The notes under the pieces were generated by a model, which had not been told where the DNA came from, made no database searches, and saw nothing but the letters and a program-made list of their open reading frames with translations. Positions 34,730-43,804 of a stretch of 64,000 nucleotides of DNA are shown piece by piece. How positions within the stretch are numbered: the first letter of the stretch is position 1; each line of letters starts with the position of its first letter. Location: assembly GCF_001513965.1 (NCBI RefSeq), contig NZ_KQ948035.1, positions 6,041 to 70,040 of the forward strand, in the 5' to 3' direction. Source of the stretch: Streptomyces cellostaticus. GTDB lineage: Bacteria > Actinomycetota > Actinomycetes > Streptomycetales > Streptomycetaceae. The translations under genes and the position numbers were made by a program.

Positions 34730-36634
34730 TCAGCGATCGGTGGACAGGGCCAGGAGTTCGGCGAACGTCCCTGCCCCGTGGGCGAGTTCGTCGTAGGTGC
34801 CGTGCTCGGTGATCCGGCCGTGGTCCATGACGATGATCCGGTCGGCGATCTTGGTGTTGACCAGCTGGTGGGTCACCACGATCGTGATGCAGTCGTCGGC
34901 GAGCGCCTTGATCCGTTCGAGGATCTTGTGCTCCCCGCGGGCGTCCATCTGGGAGGTCGGCTCGTCCAGGATCACCAGGCCCGCTCCCCGGTACAGGGCT
35001 CGCGCACACGCCAGGCGCTGCCACTGCCCGCCGGACAGCTCGCTCCCTCCCCACAGCTCTCTGGCCAGGAGCGTGTCCAGACCGGCAGGGAGGTCCTCGA
35101 TCGCCTCCCGCAGGCCGACCGCTTCCAGCGCGTGCCAGACCCGGTCGTCGGCCTCCTCGCGGGGCTGGCCGAGGGTGACGTTGTCACGCACGGACAGCGG
35201 CCACTGCGCGAAATGCTGCGGCACCAGCCCGGACAGCTCCCACAGGCTGTCCGGATCGAGGTCAGTGACGTCGTGGCCGTTCCAGGTGACACGGCCCTTG
35301 TCGGAAAGGAAGATCGCCGCGAGAAGCCTGGCCAGGGTGGACTTGCCCGAGCCGTTCTCACCGACCACGGCGAGGATCTCACCGCGCCGCACCGCCAGCG
35401 ACACCCCGGCCACGGCCGGGCAGCCCCTGCCCGGGTATTGGTAGACCACCTCGTCCAGGCGTACCTCCTCGACCGGGCCGGCCACCCTCAACTCGCCGCG
35501 TTGTGGGGCATGTTCGGCGGCGTAGTCGAGGAAGTTGTCCATATCGGCCAGGTAGAGCGCCGTGTGGAACATCGCCGCGCCGTAGATGACGACCTGACCG
35601 AGTGCGGCGAGCGTGGTCTGCACGGCCACGACGGCCGTGCCGGCGATCGCCAGCTCGATCCGGCCGCTCGCCGTCAGCCAGGCCAGCGCCGCCCAGGTGG
35701 TGACGAGGAAAACGCCGCCGATCGCCGAGCTGGTGAGCACGATCCGCAGCATCCTCGGCGCCGCGGCGAGGATGCGCGCGTCGATGCGCTCGGACATCGC
35801 CCGGTACCAGAACACCAGATAGCCGGTCATGCTGTTGGCGCGGATCTCGTCGGTGAACTTCGCCGACGTCGCCCAGCCGCGCAGGTTCTGCCGCACGTTG
35901 CGGTCGCCGACGTTGGCGTAGTGGGTCTCGTAGGTGACGCGCGCGTGCAGCACGGCTCCGACGCCGGCGGGGACGACAGCGAGCAGCAGCAGCGGCAGCA
36001 TCAGCGGGTTCAGCACGGACAGCACCCCGCTCGCGGTGACCATGCGGACGACGGCGGCCGTGAGCCGGGTGGCGTCCTGCACCATCAGGTGGCTGCGCAC
36101 CACACCCATCTCCGCGGCCTCCTGCCGGTCCGCACAGCCGTCCTCGGCACGCGCGGCGGCCTCCATCCGGCACACGCCCGCCACCAGCGCGCTGTCCGCC
36201 TCTGTCGTCAGACGCGGTGTGATCCGCCCGTCCGCGTACGACGACAGCGCCGTCGCGATCCGGCCCAGCCCCGACGCAGCGGCGATCACGAGCACGGCGG
36301 GCAGCGCCTGATGGATCCGCTCGTCCACCGGGCCGGTGGCCAGGACCGAGCGCATGGCGCGGGCGGTGAAGGTGAGCAGGACGGCGGCGCTCACACCGAC
36401 GGCCAGCTGGCAGCCGGCCAGCAGCAGCACCGCCGCGCGCTCGATGCGCCACGCCATCCGTGCGGTCTGCGCGAGTACCGGGGGAAGCCGTCGGCACATG
36501 GCCGCGAACGAGGCGTCCTCCAGCGGGTTCTTGCTGTACTGGCTGCCGTAGCGCAGCTCCGCCGGTGGGGGAGGCGGCAGCCTTCGTGGCGCTGCCGTCT
36601 TCGACCCGGACTCGGACGTGGGCTCGATACTCAC
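34730..36634 (-). CDS. ABC exporter, fused membrane and ATPase domains
   Basis: 634 residues: an N-terminal six-helix transporter domain and a C-terminal ATPase with Walker A GENGSGKST, Q-loop LVPQHFAQWP, signature LSGGQWQRLACARAL, Walker B GLVILDEPTS and H-loop VVTHQ. No peptidase C39 domain precedes it, so it is not a leader-cleaving exporter. GTG 36634 has GGAGG 6 nt upstream. Position in the operon suggests export of the modified peptide or product, or self-immunity. Confidence 0.9.
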   Translation of the reverse strand: MSIEPTSESGSKTAAPRRLPPPPPAELRYGSQYSKNPLEDASFAAMCRRLPPVLAQTARMAWRIERAAVLLLAGCQLAVGVSAAVLLTFTARAMRSVLATGPVDERIHQALPAVLVIAAASGLGRIATALSSYADGRITPRLTTEADSALVAGVCRMEAAARAEDGCADRQEAAEMGVVRSHLMVQDATRLTAAVVRMVTASGVLSVLNPLMLPLLLLAVVPAGVGAVLHARVTYETHYANVGDRNVRQNLRGWATSAKFTDEIRANSMTGYLVFWYRAMSERIDARILAAAPRMLRIVLTSSAIGGVFLVTTWAALAWLTASGRIELAIAGTAVVAVQTTLAALGQVVIYGAAMFHTALYLADMDNFLDYAAEHAPQRGELRVAGPVEEVRLDEVVYQYPGRGCPAVAGVSLAVRRGEILAVVGENGSGKSTLARLLAAIFLSDKGRVTWNGHDVTDLDPDSLWELSGLVPQHFAQWPLSVRDNVTLGQPREEADDRVWHALEAVGLREAIEDLPAGLDTLLARELWGGSELSGGQWQRLACARALYRGAGLVILDEPTSQMDARGEHKILERIKALADDCITIVVTHQLVNTKIADRIIVMDHGRITEHGTYDELAHGAGTFAELLALSTDR

Positions 36635-36737
36635 CGGCCACCTCCGCCCGTCAGGAAGGCGAACGGCCCGGCGCATGCGTCGCTGCCAGGACGCTCGGTT
36701 TGCTGCCGGACCGATGTGATGATGCGGGAGGAGTGTG

Positions 36738-37211
36738 TCACCGGGCAGCTCCCGCCTGCTCGGTGGTCCAGCCCAGGGAGAGGTAGAGCGCGCCCGTCCG
36801 ATACATCTCGAAGATGGCCAAGGTGTAGGGGTGGCAGTCTGCCGGAGGGCGGGCCGGATCCACCCACACCACCGCCTCGTGCTTGTCCGGCTCGGCGTTG
36901 CGGACCTCCCCCGACCAGACTTGAGCGGTGAAAACCGCCCCGAGGCGCCCGCCACCCTGCGGGGAGTTGTAGTGAGCCAGCCCGACGAACTCCTGATCGC
37001 GCGGGGCGACGTCGACGCCGGCCTCTTCCCTCGCCTCTCTCCGGGCGGCGGCGTCGACCGCCTCGCCGTCCTCCAAGTGACCACCAACTGCGGTGAGTTG
37101 ACTGGAAGCGTGCTCGGCCTGGGCGTTCTTGCGGACGCACAAGACGCGGCCGTCTGCCCGGACGAGCAGCATGATCGCGTCACAGATGAGGCGGTAACGT
37201 CCGCCGGTCAT
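36738..37211 (-). CDS. NUDIX hydrolase
   Basis: 157 residues with a complete NUDIX box at residues 44-66 (GHLEDGE ... REAREEAG). Members hydrolyse nucleoside diphosphate-linked compounds. Its ATG overlaps the stop of the APH-fold kinase gene (ATGA), so it is translationally coupled. It is the third NUDIX-containing protein of this operon. The reason for so many is not known. Confidence 0.85.
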   Translation of the reverse strand: MTGGRYRLICDAIMLLVRADGRVLCVRKNAQAEHASSQLTAVGGHLEDGEAVDAAARREAREEAGVDVAPRDQEFVGLAHYNSPQGGGRLGAVFTAQVWSGEVRNAEPDKHEAVVWVDPARPPADCHPYTLAIFEMYRTGALYLSLGWTTEQAGAAR

Positions 37212-38104
37212 ACGCTCGCCCCGTCCATCAACCGGTCGATGACCCGCCGTCCGCGTGCTGCGGCCTCGGGTGCGTTGCGGGCCCGGCCCCAGGCCAGGCA
37301 GCGGGCCGCGTACAGGGCCATCAGGCAGTCCAGGGCGCGCTGCTCCTCCCGCGAGAGGGCGCGCCCGTACCCCTGGAAGAACGCCGTCCTCAGGCGCGGC
37401 CGATCGGCCCAGGTGCCGCACGCCAGGGGCACGAAGTCCTGGACGACGGGAGCGAACCGCGAACGCCCGAAGTCGATCAGCGCCGGCGGCTGGGTGCGGC
37501 CGGCCCACATCAGGTGGGACTCCTGCGCGTCACCATGGATGTAGCCCAGCGGGAGCCGCCCAACGACACGCAGCTCGTCGGCTCGGGACAGGACGACCTG
37601 CTGCTCCTGGGGTGACAGCCAGTTGCCGGCGGCTTCGAGGTGCTCCGCGGTGGCGTCGGCAGCCCGACGCAGTGCGGTCGAGGCTTCGGGGCGGCCGGCG
37701 CCGGCCGGTCTTCCCGCCTGATGCAGCTGACAGAGGAGGGCGCCGGCCTTGCGGTGCGCTGCTTCCAGGGCGCCGTCGGCCAGATGGAGACGGGCGAGCG
37801 GCGTTCCGGGGGCCGCGGTCACGATCAGAGCGAGCCGCTCGGCAGAGGACGCCTGCAGCCGTGGGGCACGTCCACACCCGAGGGCGGGCACGGCATGCCG
37901 GTAGGCGAACGTCTCCCGCGTGTACGACGCGGGACCGTAGGCGATCTTCACGAAGAACCGGGCGGCGTCCTGGTGGCGGACCGCTTCCCACAGGCGCCCC
38001 ACGGAGCCGTCCCCGGCAGTGGCGACGGGGGTGGCCGTGAAAGAGCCCAGTGCGCCCTGGGCCCAGGCTCGGAGGGAGTCCGGCAGCGTGTCAGGCTCGG
38101 TCAT
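37208..38104 (-). CDS. APH-fold kinase / phosphotransferase
   Basis: 298 residues with the aminoglycoside-phosphotransferase fold: a catalytic loop IHGDAQESHLMW and a metal-binding LIDFGRSRF. An N-terminal Lys is in RFFVKIAYG. GGAGGG precedes ATG 38104, which overlaps the stop of the upstream 51-residue peptide gene. Substrates of such kinases range from drugs to small metabolites and peptides. A second APH-fold kinase is in the divergent operon. Confidence 0.85.
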   Translation of the reverse strand: MTEPDTLPDSLRAWAQGALGSFTATPVATAGDGSVGRLWEAVRHQDAARFFVKIAYGPASYTRETFAYRHAVPALGCGRAPRLQASSAERLALIVTAAPGTPLARLHLADGALEAAHRKAGALLCQLHQAGRPAGAGRPEASTALRRAADATAEHLEAAGNWLSPQEQQVVLSRADELRVVGRLPLGYIHGDAQESHLMWAGRTQPPALIDFGRSRFAPVVQDFVPLACGTWADRPRLRTAFFQGYGRALSREEQRALDCLMALYAARCLAWGRARNAPEAAARGRRVIDRLMDGASV

Positions 38105-38256
38105 GCCCTCCACCTCGATGCCGGTCGTGCGGTATCTGCGGCGAGGATCCGGGTGTGGTCAACACCATGCACCAGATGCGTCTGGTCGGAGGCAGAGCTG
38201 TGAGCGTGCTGTTCGAACGCAGGAGGAGCAAGGGTGAGGGCGGGGACGGGATTCAC
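38101..38256 (-). CDS. 51-residue peptide, candidate scaffold/precursor of the locus
   Basis: GTG start with an almost perfect AGGAGGAA 4 nt upstream; the stop overlaps the kinase start (ATGA). The peptide has no Cys, a Pro/Ala/Leu N-terminal half, then a polar half with SSASDQT, HGVDHT and AADTARP and a C-terminus RWRA. The size, the first position in a modification operon and the strong ribosome site suit a RiPP precursor or PEARL scaffold. The frame is open upstream to about 38622, but that part lacks a ribosome site and coding bias. No FxLD motif and no similarity that I recognise. Confidence 0.6.
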   Translation of the reverse strand: MNPVPALTLAPPAFEQHAHSSASDQTHLVHGVDHTRILAADTARPASRWRA

Positions 38257-38732
38257 GGGTTCCTCCTGTGCAGGGTTCGGCGGATTCGGTGACCCAACAA
38301 CTTTCCTGCTGGGGAAGCCGTTACGGCCCACTGCGGGCGAAGCGTCGGTCGCAAGTTCGACTGGACGGGGCGCCCCTTGGGGGGACTGGGTGATGTGGCC
38401 GTGATGCGATGTTCGATCACTCGCACAGGGGGGCGTCACTCGATCGAGGGATTGCTGTCGAGCCTGAGCGCGATAGGTGTCGTATTTGCGCGACATCTGT
38501 CGTCGTGCCGCGAGCCACGTCCCCGCATCCGGCATCCGGGATGCCTCTCGGGGCCACTCGGCTGGAGAGATCGCCACGGTCCAAGTGTCGGAGCGCGAGG
38601 CGCGTGATGAGAGAGTGATCACGCCATCTTTGGCTTGAAGTCAGCGAGCCGCGCATATGCCGTTGAAGGCGCGTCATTGCATGACTAGCGTCACGCCGTG
38701 TTGTAGGCACTGAGCGGCCAACGGGGGCAGTC
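38257..38732. other. Shared divergent control region of the two operons
   Basis: 476 bp between the peptide gene and the first LanB-like gene. It is less GC-rich than its surroundings near 38600-38720. It contains a good rightward promoter (listed separately), a dyad GTGAT-N10-ATCAC at 38401-38420 and a GTGATCAC palindrome at 38615-38622. TTGAAG occurs twice (38635 and 38663). Small reading frames here lack ribosome sites. No clear leftward promoter was found. Confidence 0.5.
38663..38691 (+). promoter_or_regulatory. Promoter of the LanB-radical SAM operon
   Basis: -35 TTGAAG and -10 TAGCGT are separated by exactly 17 bp. The predicted transcript start is about 35 nt before the ATG of the first LanB-like gene. 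It fits the vegetative (HrdB-type) consensus used in Streptomyces. Confidence 0.6.
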
Positions 38733-41318
38733 ATGGACAGGCGAGGACAGCATCAGGACGACACACGGCTTCGGGGTGGCAACACCCTGACCGACCATTC
38801 CAATGACCGTAACGAGTGGGCGCTCGCCCCGATCATGCTGCTGCGCCACGCCGGATTCCCCTGCTCTCTCCTGCAAAGAGTTGCCGATTCGTCGACTCCG
38901 AAAGCCGCAGATGCCGTACTCACCCGCTGCGACGAGGCGCTTCAGATCGGGCAACAGTTAAAGGCGGTGCTGCGCGAGGAGCGCGTGGGCACGAAGGGGG
39001 ACATCGCCTCCGGGGTGGGCATGCTGCGTCTATTTCCGCCGCGGGACCTCGCGCGCTTGGAGGCGGACCTCAGCCCGGCATCCCTGGAGATAGTCAGGCG
39101 CTACCAGGACGCGGTTCTGACCCTGGACAGCGTGTGGGCTGCTTTCGAGAAGGATCATGCTGCCGCGCTGGCTCGCGGTCGCGATACTGTCATACGCCTC
39201 TTTCGGGACCCCGCACTCCAGCAGGTTCTGCTCCTGTCGAACGACGCACGCTTCGAGGAGTTCGTCGGCTGGATCGACGGTGGCGGAGGGGGATCGGACG
39301 GTCATGTCAAGCGTATGACCGACCTGCTCACCATGTACCTACAGCGGGTCACGACGAAGAACGAGACACATTCGCACTTCGGTCCTCTCGCGGTAGCCCG
39401 GGTGGCACCCAACACCGCAGGGATCTCCTGGTCCACCGGTCCGCTCCGTCGCATCGCCTTCCTGAGCCACTGGGCAGGTGAAGCGATCGCCGAGGCATTC
39501 AGCGGCCGCCCTGAGCACTTCGAGACCGTACGTCCTCGGCGGCGCCCGCTCGCGTTCAGCCAGGACTCGCATATCCAGCTGTACGCGTTCGAGACGCGGA
39601 CGGGTATGCCAGACGACTGGCGCTTCGTCGAGGTGACGGCTGAAACGTTCGACAACGACCAGTCATGGCTGTGGGAACTATGCGACGGCGAGCGCACGGT
39701 GGCACAGCTCCGTGCCGCATGGGTGCGACGCGGCGGTACCCCACCCCGTCGTAACTTCGACGAGGTGTTGCATGAACTGGTGAGCAAAGAGTGGCTAATA
39801 GCCCGCTGGGAGATTCCCGTCGGGGCCGCCGATCCCCTCCAGACGCTGACCGGATGCCTGGAGGAAGAGGCGGCCGATCTCGCGGTCGTGCGGTGGTTCG
39901 CCGACACGCTGCGGCAGTTCGCCGACGGCCCGGTCGAAGACCGTGCAGCTCTGCTGGGCCGCCTCAAGAAGAACTTCGAGGAGATCACCGGGACCGCGGC
40001 CAACCGGTCCCAGGGTCTGCACTACTCCGACCGGAGCGTCCTCTACGAAGAGGCGTACAGCCCAGTCAGGAGCATGGCCCTCGGCCAAGACGTCGAGAAC
40101 GTCATCAGTCGCGAGCTGTCCGTGGTCTACGACCTGACACTCCTCGCTCCCCGGCTCCGTGTCCGCCGCGAGCAGGAAATCCTGCACGGCTGGATGAAGG
40201 AACGTTTTGGCCTGGGGAACCCTGTTGCACTCCAGCACTTCTACGCCGGCTTCTTCGAGGACAAGCCGCAGCTCGCCCGAGAATGCGAGGAAGTGGACCG
40301 GGACATCGCGGCGCTTGACCACGAGATCACGAACGTACTGCTGGCAGGGACCACCGGCGATCAGCAGGAGACAGTCGTCGACCGAGACCGGCTGGAGGAA
40401 CTGCTCGCACGCCATCCGGCCACGCCACCTGCGCTGTGCAATCCGGACGTCATGCTCGCCGCGCGGGACGCCGACGCGCTTGCCAACGGCGACTTCCTCG
40501 CCGTCGTGGGGGACTGCCACGCCGTCCGCGAGGCGCTCACCCACTCCAGCTTCGCCCCGATGATGCAGGCCGAGGCTCCGGACCTGCTCGACGAGGTCTA
40601 CGCGCGGTACCAGAGCCTTCTGGACGAGGACGAGGTACTGATCGATCTCTCCCGCGCACATCCAGACAAAACCGCCGCCCAACTGGCCTACCCCTGCCCG
40701 GACCTGGAGGTCCACGGACTGTCCCCGAAGGGTCGGGACGCCGTGCTCCAACCCCATCAGCTGTACGTCGTGGCGACCGCCGAACGCCTGGAGCTACGCG
40801 CCCAGGGAGTGGAGGGCCGGCTGAAGCTGCTCGCCCCGCTAGCCGGCGGACCCAGCATCCGCCAGGACCCGTTGTCCCCGTTCGCCTTCCCCCGGCACTT
40901 CGGAGGCGTCGGAATACGCAGCATCGGCCACGACCATCTGCCGCGCATCCGCTGCGGCCGCGTCGTACTGCACCGGGAGCGCTGGCGCATATCCGCGAAC
41001 GCCCTTCGCGGATGGAGCCCCGGGACGCGCCCGGCGAAGGGGGACGCGGCCGAGTTCGCCGCCGCTCGCAAGCTCTGCCGTGGCCTGGGCCTGCCCCGTC
41101 ACGGTTTCCTGAAGATCCCCGGCGAGCCGAAACCGGTGTACGTCGACTGGGAGTCCCCTCTCATCGTCAGGCAGATCTTCCGTCTTGCGCGGAGGTCGGA
41201 TTCCCCCTTGGAGTTCAGCGAAATGCTTCCGTCACCGGAACAACTCTGGCTCGAGATCGACGGAGAACGCCACACGAGCGAACTGCGCTGTGCGGTCTTC
41301 TCCCGCGGTTCCAGCTGA
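38733..41318 (+). CDS. LanB-like protein 1 (PF04738-type glutamylation domain only; PEARL candidate)
   Basis: 861 residues. It carries the actinobacterial LanB-type signature MYLQRVTTKNETHSHFGP (201-218) and late motifs GGPSIRQDPLSPFAFPRHFG, then LEFSEMLPSPEQLWL. It ends where the tRNA-dependent glutamylation domain of lantibiotic dehydratases ends; the SpaB_C elimination domain is absent. Such small LanBs act either as half-dehydratases with a partner, or as PEARLs that add an amino acid from aminoacyl-tRNA to a peptide C-terminus. No elimination-domain protein is seen nearby, favouring the second. Codon 76 is TTA (38958-38960). GGGGG precedes the ATG. Function as PEARL is inferred. Confidence 0.88.
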   Translation: MDRRGQHQDDTRLRGGNTLTDHSNDRNEWALAPIMLLRHAGFPCSLLQRVADSSTPKAADAVLTRCDEALQIGQQLKAVLREERVGTKGDIASGVGMLRLFPPRDLARLEADLSPASLEIVRRYQDAVLTLDSVWAAFEKDHAAALARGRDTVIRLFRDPALQQVLLLSNDARFEEFVGWIDGGGGGSDGHVKRMTDLLTMYLQRVTTKNETHSHFGPLAVARVAPNTAGISWSTGPLRRIAFLSHWAGEAIAEAFSGRPEHFETVRPRRRPLAFSQDSHIQLYAFETRTGMPDDWRFVEVTAETFDNDQSWLWELCDGERTVAQLRAAWVRRGGTPPRRNFDEVLHELVSKEWLIARWEIPVGAADPLQTLTGCLEEEAADLAVVRWFADTLRQFADGPVEDRAALLGRLKKNFEEITGTAANRSQGLHYSDRSVLYEEAYSPVRSMALGQDVENVISRELSVVYDLTLLAPRLRVRREQEILHGWMKERFGLGNPVALQHFYAGFFEDKPQLARECEEVDRDIAALDHEITNVLLAGTTGDQQETVVDRDRLEELLARHPATPPALCNPDVMLAARDADALANGDFLAVVGDCHAVREALTHSSFAPMMQAEAPDLLDEVYARYQSLLDEDEVLIDLSRAHPDKTAAQLAYPCPDLEVHGLSPKGRDAVLQPHQLYVVATAERLELRAQGVEGRLKLLAPLAGGPSIRQDPLSPFAFPRHFGGVGIRSIGHDHLPRIRCGRVVLHRERWRISANALRGWSPGTRPAKGDAAEFAAARKLCRGLGLPRHGFLKIPGEPKPVYVDWESPLIVRQIFRLARRSDSPLEFSEMLPSPEQLWLEIDGERHTSELRCAVFSRGSS

Positions 41319-41367
41319 CCGCTCCACTTCGAGGATGCCCCCATCATCATCGAGCAAAGGGACGACC

Positions 41368-42708
41368 ATGCCCAAGAGCTGCATAGTCCAACTTCCTTTC
41401 CCCTCCAGTCATGACCCGGACCCCCACCTGTCGAGCTACTACGACGACTACGACCGGAGATTCCGGGCGTTGCTCCCCGAGTACTTCATCCCGACCGACG
41501 GCTTATGGGAAATGCCGCTGTGGGTCGCCCATCTGACTGCCCTGCTGGACACCGCGGGAATCGACTCCGTCTTCCGTGACCTGTCGAGGACGCCGGCGGA
41601 ACCGAACGCCTGCTCCGAACCATTGCTGGAGGCGACGACCCCCGGCGATCTGGTCCTCATGTCCCCTCTCGCCCAGAACTTCCGCCTCGCGCTGGACGTG
41701 GCCAAACATCTGGAGCACGCCGGACGCCGTGTCGTCCTCGGCGGGAACATGGCCCCGCTCGCCCCGGACGGCGCCGTCCACGCCGTACACCGCGGCCAGC
41801 TCGACGCCACCTTCGTGCGCAGACTCGTGGGCCTCGCCTCCGGAGCGGGCGGGGACCTGGAGAAGCCTCTTCTGCCCGGGCTGGCGTCCGAGCGGATCAC
41901 CTGGGCACCGGACTACCGCCATCTCGGCGGCTACGAGGGCCGAGTTCCCCTGTTGCGGCTCAACGCCAGCCACGGGTGCCTGTACCAGTGCTCTTTCTGC
42001 GGCGACGCCTGGAGCAAGCAGCTCACCCTCGTGGAGAAGGACGCCCTCAAGCAGGAAGTGGACGAACTCACCGGCCGGTTCCCGGACACCCGGCTCTTCT
42101 ACATCGGCGACAAGACATTCGGCCAGTCACGCGAAGCCGTCGCCAACCTGTTGGACGTCTTCCGCGACCGGCCCGGATACCGGTTCATCGTGCAGACGCA
42201 TGTCATGCAGGTGAAGGACTGGATCGTCGACGCCATGCTGGAACTCGGCGTCGTCGCCGTGGAACTCGGCTTCGAGTCGGCCGACTCCCAGATGCTGAAA
42301 CGGCTCAACAAACTCTCACGCGGCCTCGATGACTACACCACGAAAATCCACAAGTTGAGCGACGCCGGCCTGAAGGTCGTGCTCAACATGATGGGCGGCC
42401 TCGACGAGGAAACGGAAGCCGCGCACGGCCAGACCGTCGACTGGATGCGGGAGAACAGTTCGGCGCTGTGGCTCTTCAACCTCTACAACTTCGTTCCCTA
42501 CCCGCTCACCCCGGACTTCCCGAGGCTGCGTGAGCGCATATTCAACTGGGACTTCGCCGACTGGCGGGAGGACGTACCCGTCGTCTACCGACCGCAGCAC
42601 GTGTCTCCCGAAGCGAGCTGGGATCTGTTCCAGGAGAAGATCGCCGCTGCGCACGACATCATCCGCACCCCGATGACCATTCCCACGTCCTCTGCGCAGG
42701 AGAAGTGA
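41368..42708 (+). CDS. B12-binding-type radical SAM enzyme
   Basis: 446 residues. The N-terminal Rossmann-like part (DLVLMSPLAQNF, then RRVVLGGNMAPLAPDG) resembles cobalamin-binding domains of class B radical SAM enzymes. The TIM-barrel part has C204-x3-C208-x2-C211 (CLYQCSFC) for the [4Fe-4S] cluster and VAVELGFESAD downstream. Class B enzymes often methylate unactivated carbons, but other reactions occur. Codon 46 is TTA (41503-41505). AAAGGGA precedes the ATG. The stop is 1 bp before the next start. Confidence 0.85.
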   Translation: MPKSCIVQLPFPSSHDPDPHLSSYYDDYDRRFRALLPEYFIPTDGLWEMPLWVAHLTALLDTAGIDSVFRDLSRTPAEPNACSEPLLEATTPGDLVLMSPLAQNFRLALDVAKHLEHAGRRVVLGGNMAPLAPDGAVHAVHRGQLDATFVRRLVGLASGAGGDLEKPLLPGLASERITWAPDYRHLGGYEGRVPLLRLNASHGCLYQCSFCGDAWSKQLTLVEKDALKQEVDELTGRFPDTRLFYIGDKTFGQSREAVANLLDVFRDRPGYRFIVQTHVMQVKDWIVDAMLELGVVAVELGFESADSQMLKRLNKLSRGLDDYTTKIHKLSDAGLKVVLNMMGGLDEETEAAHGQTVDWMRENSSALWLFNLYNFVPYPLTPDFPRLRERIFNWDFADWREDVPVVYRPQHVSPEASWDLFQEKIAAAHDIIRTPMTIPTSSAQEK

Positions 42709-42709
42709 C

Positions 42710-43804
42710 ATGACCGAACTCCCCGACTTCGAAGCGCTGCAGAACAGTGTCAGGGCCGAGGACTTCGAGGAGGACCCGCTGCCCGGTTGGGCCGGCGTCG
42801 CGACGCTCTTCGGTGCCCCCACCGCTCCCGCCGACCGGGTGGACGTGGGAGAAGACGGCTGGGTCGTGTCCGGCGTTCCCTTCGACGCCACCGCCAGCTC
42901 CCGGCCGGGAGCCGCGGAAGGGCCCCGGGCCATCCGCCAGGCAAGCCTGGTCTTCTCCAGCTATCTGACCAGTCTGGGCCAGTGGCGGATGCTGGACACC
43001 CGCACCGGTCAGGCCTTCCGCTACCGCGCCCCCCAGGTCGCGGATGCCGGTGACCTGCACGTCTACCCGACGGACACCGTACGGACGTTCCAGGCCGTCG
43101 CGGCGGAAAGCCGCCGACTGAGCCAGTCCGCGCCGCGCCTGATCTTCCTCAACGGTGACCACTCGTGCACCTTCCCCTCGTTCGCCGGTTTCCGTGCCGG
43201 GCAGCTCGACCGCGGCGCAGGCCGCGTGGGGTTCATCAACATCGACCACCACTTCGACTTCGGCAACTGGAGCACGCTGCACGGGCCGCTCTACCACGGC
43301 TCCAACTCCCGCAGAATCAGCGAGATCCCCCAGATGCGTCCGGAGGACATGGCCTTCGTCGGCGTCGGCGACGTCACCAAGTACGACCAGTACCGAGGGC
43401 TGATCGACAGTGGCTTCCACATCGTGCCGGGCTCCCAGATCGTCAGGGACGGCGCCACCGCCGCTCTGCGCCCCCTCATCGAGGAACTCGGCTCGCGGTG
43501 CGACACGGTCTACGTCTCGCTCGACATCGACGTGCTCGACAGCGCCTCGGCTACCGGCACCGGCCATGTGACCATGGGCGGCATCAGCACCGGAGACCTC
43601 CTCGACGTCTACGAGGAGCTCCGCGCGCTTCCCGTCGGCGCCGTCGACGTGGCAGAGGTCGCCCCTCGCTATGACCCGTCCGGCAGCACCGCGCAGATCG
43701 CGTCACGCCTGCTCTTCGAGTTCCTCTTCCGCACCGAGTGCGTTCCCTCCGAGTTCGCGCCCTGGTCCGGCAGCACCTCCGACGAACCCCTGGAGCACCA
43801 GTGA
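42710..43804 (+). CDS. Arginase/agmatinase-family ureohydrolase
   Basis: 364 residues with all metal-site motifs of the family: NGDHS (H151), INIDHHFDF (D179, H181, D183), and SLDIDVLDSA (D272, D274), plus a late E316 (VAEVAPRYD). These bind two Mn ions that hydrolyse guanidino groups. It should therefore be active, releasing urea from an arginine-like moiety or acting on a related amidine or guanidine. Coupled to its neighbours (1-bp gap before, GTGA overlap after). A guanidino group on the pathway intermediate is implied. Confidence 0.88.
   Translation: MTELPDFEALQNSVRAEDFEEDPLPGWAGVATLFGAPTAPADRVDVGEDGWVVSGVPFDATASSRPGAAEGPRAIRQASLVFSSYLTSLGQWRMLDTRTGQAFRYRAPQVADAGDLHVYPTDTVRTFQAVAAESRRLSQSAPRLIFLNGDHSCTFPSFAGFRAGQLDRGAGRVGFINIDHHFDFGNWSTLHGPLYHGSNSRRISEIPQMRPEDMAFVGVGDVTKYDQYRGLIDSGFHIVPGSQIVRDGATAALRPLIEELGSRCDTVYVSLDIDVLDSASATGTGHVTMGGISTGDLLDVYEELRALPVGAVDVAEVAPRYDPSGSTAQIASRLLFEFLFRTECVPSEFAPWSGSTSDEPLEHQ

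Noticed and set aside
34628..36931. 767-residue frame antisense to the ABC exporter
   Set aside because: Shadow of the exporter, whose Walker motifs and membrane segments are unambiguous.
38101..38256. FxLD-family lanthipeptide precursor
   Set aside because: The FxLD motif and Cys residues are absent from the peptide.
38101..38622. Single 173-residue gene instead of the 51-residue peptide
   Set aside because: The upstream part has no ribosome site at GTG 38622, uneven codon bias, and crosses the control region. The internal GTG with AGGAGGAA is much better supported.
38635..38668. SARP-type direct repeats (TTGAAG twice)
   Set aside because: The spacing of 28 bp does not match the usual spacing of SARP heptamer repeats, and no SARP gene is in the window.
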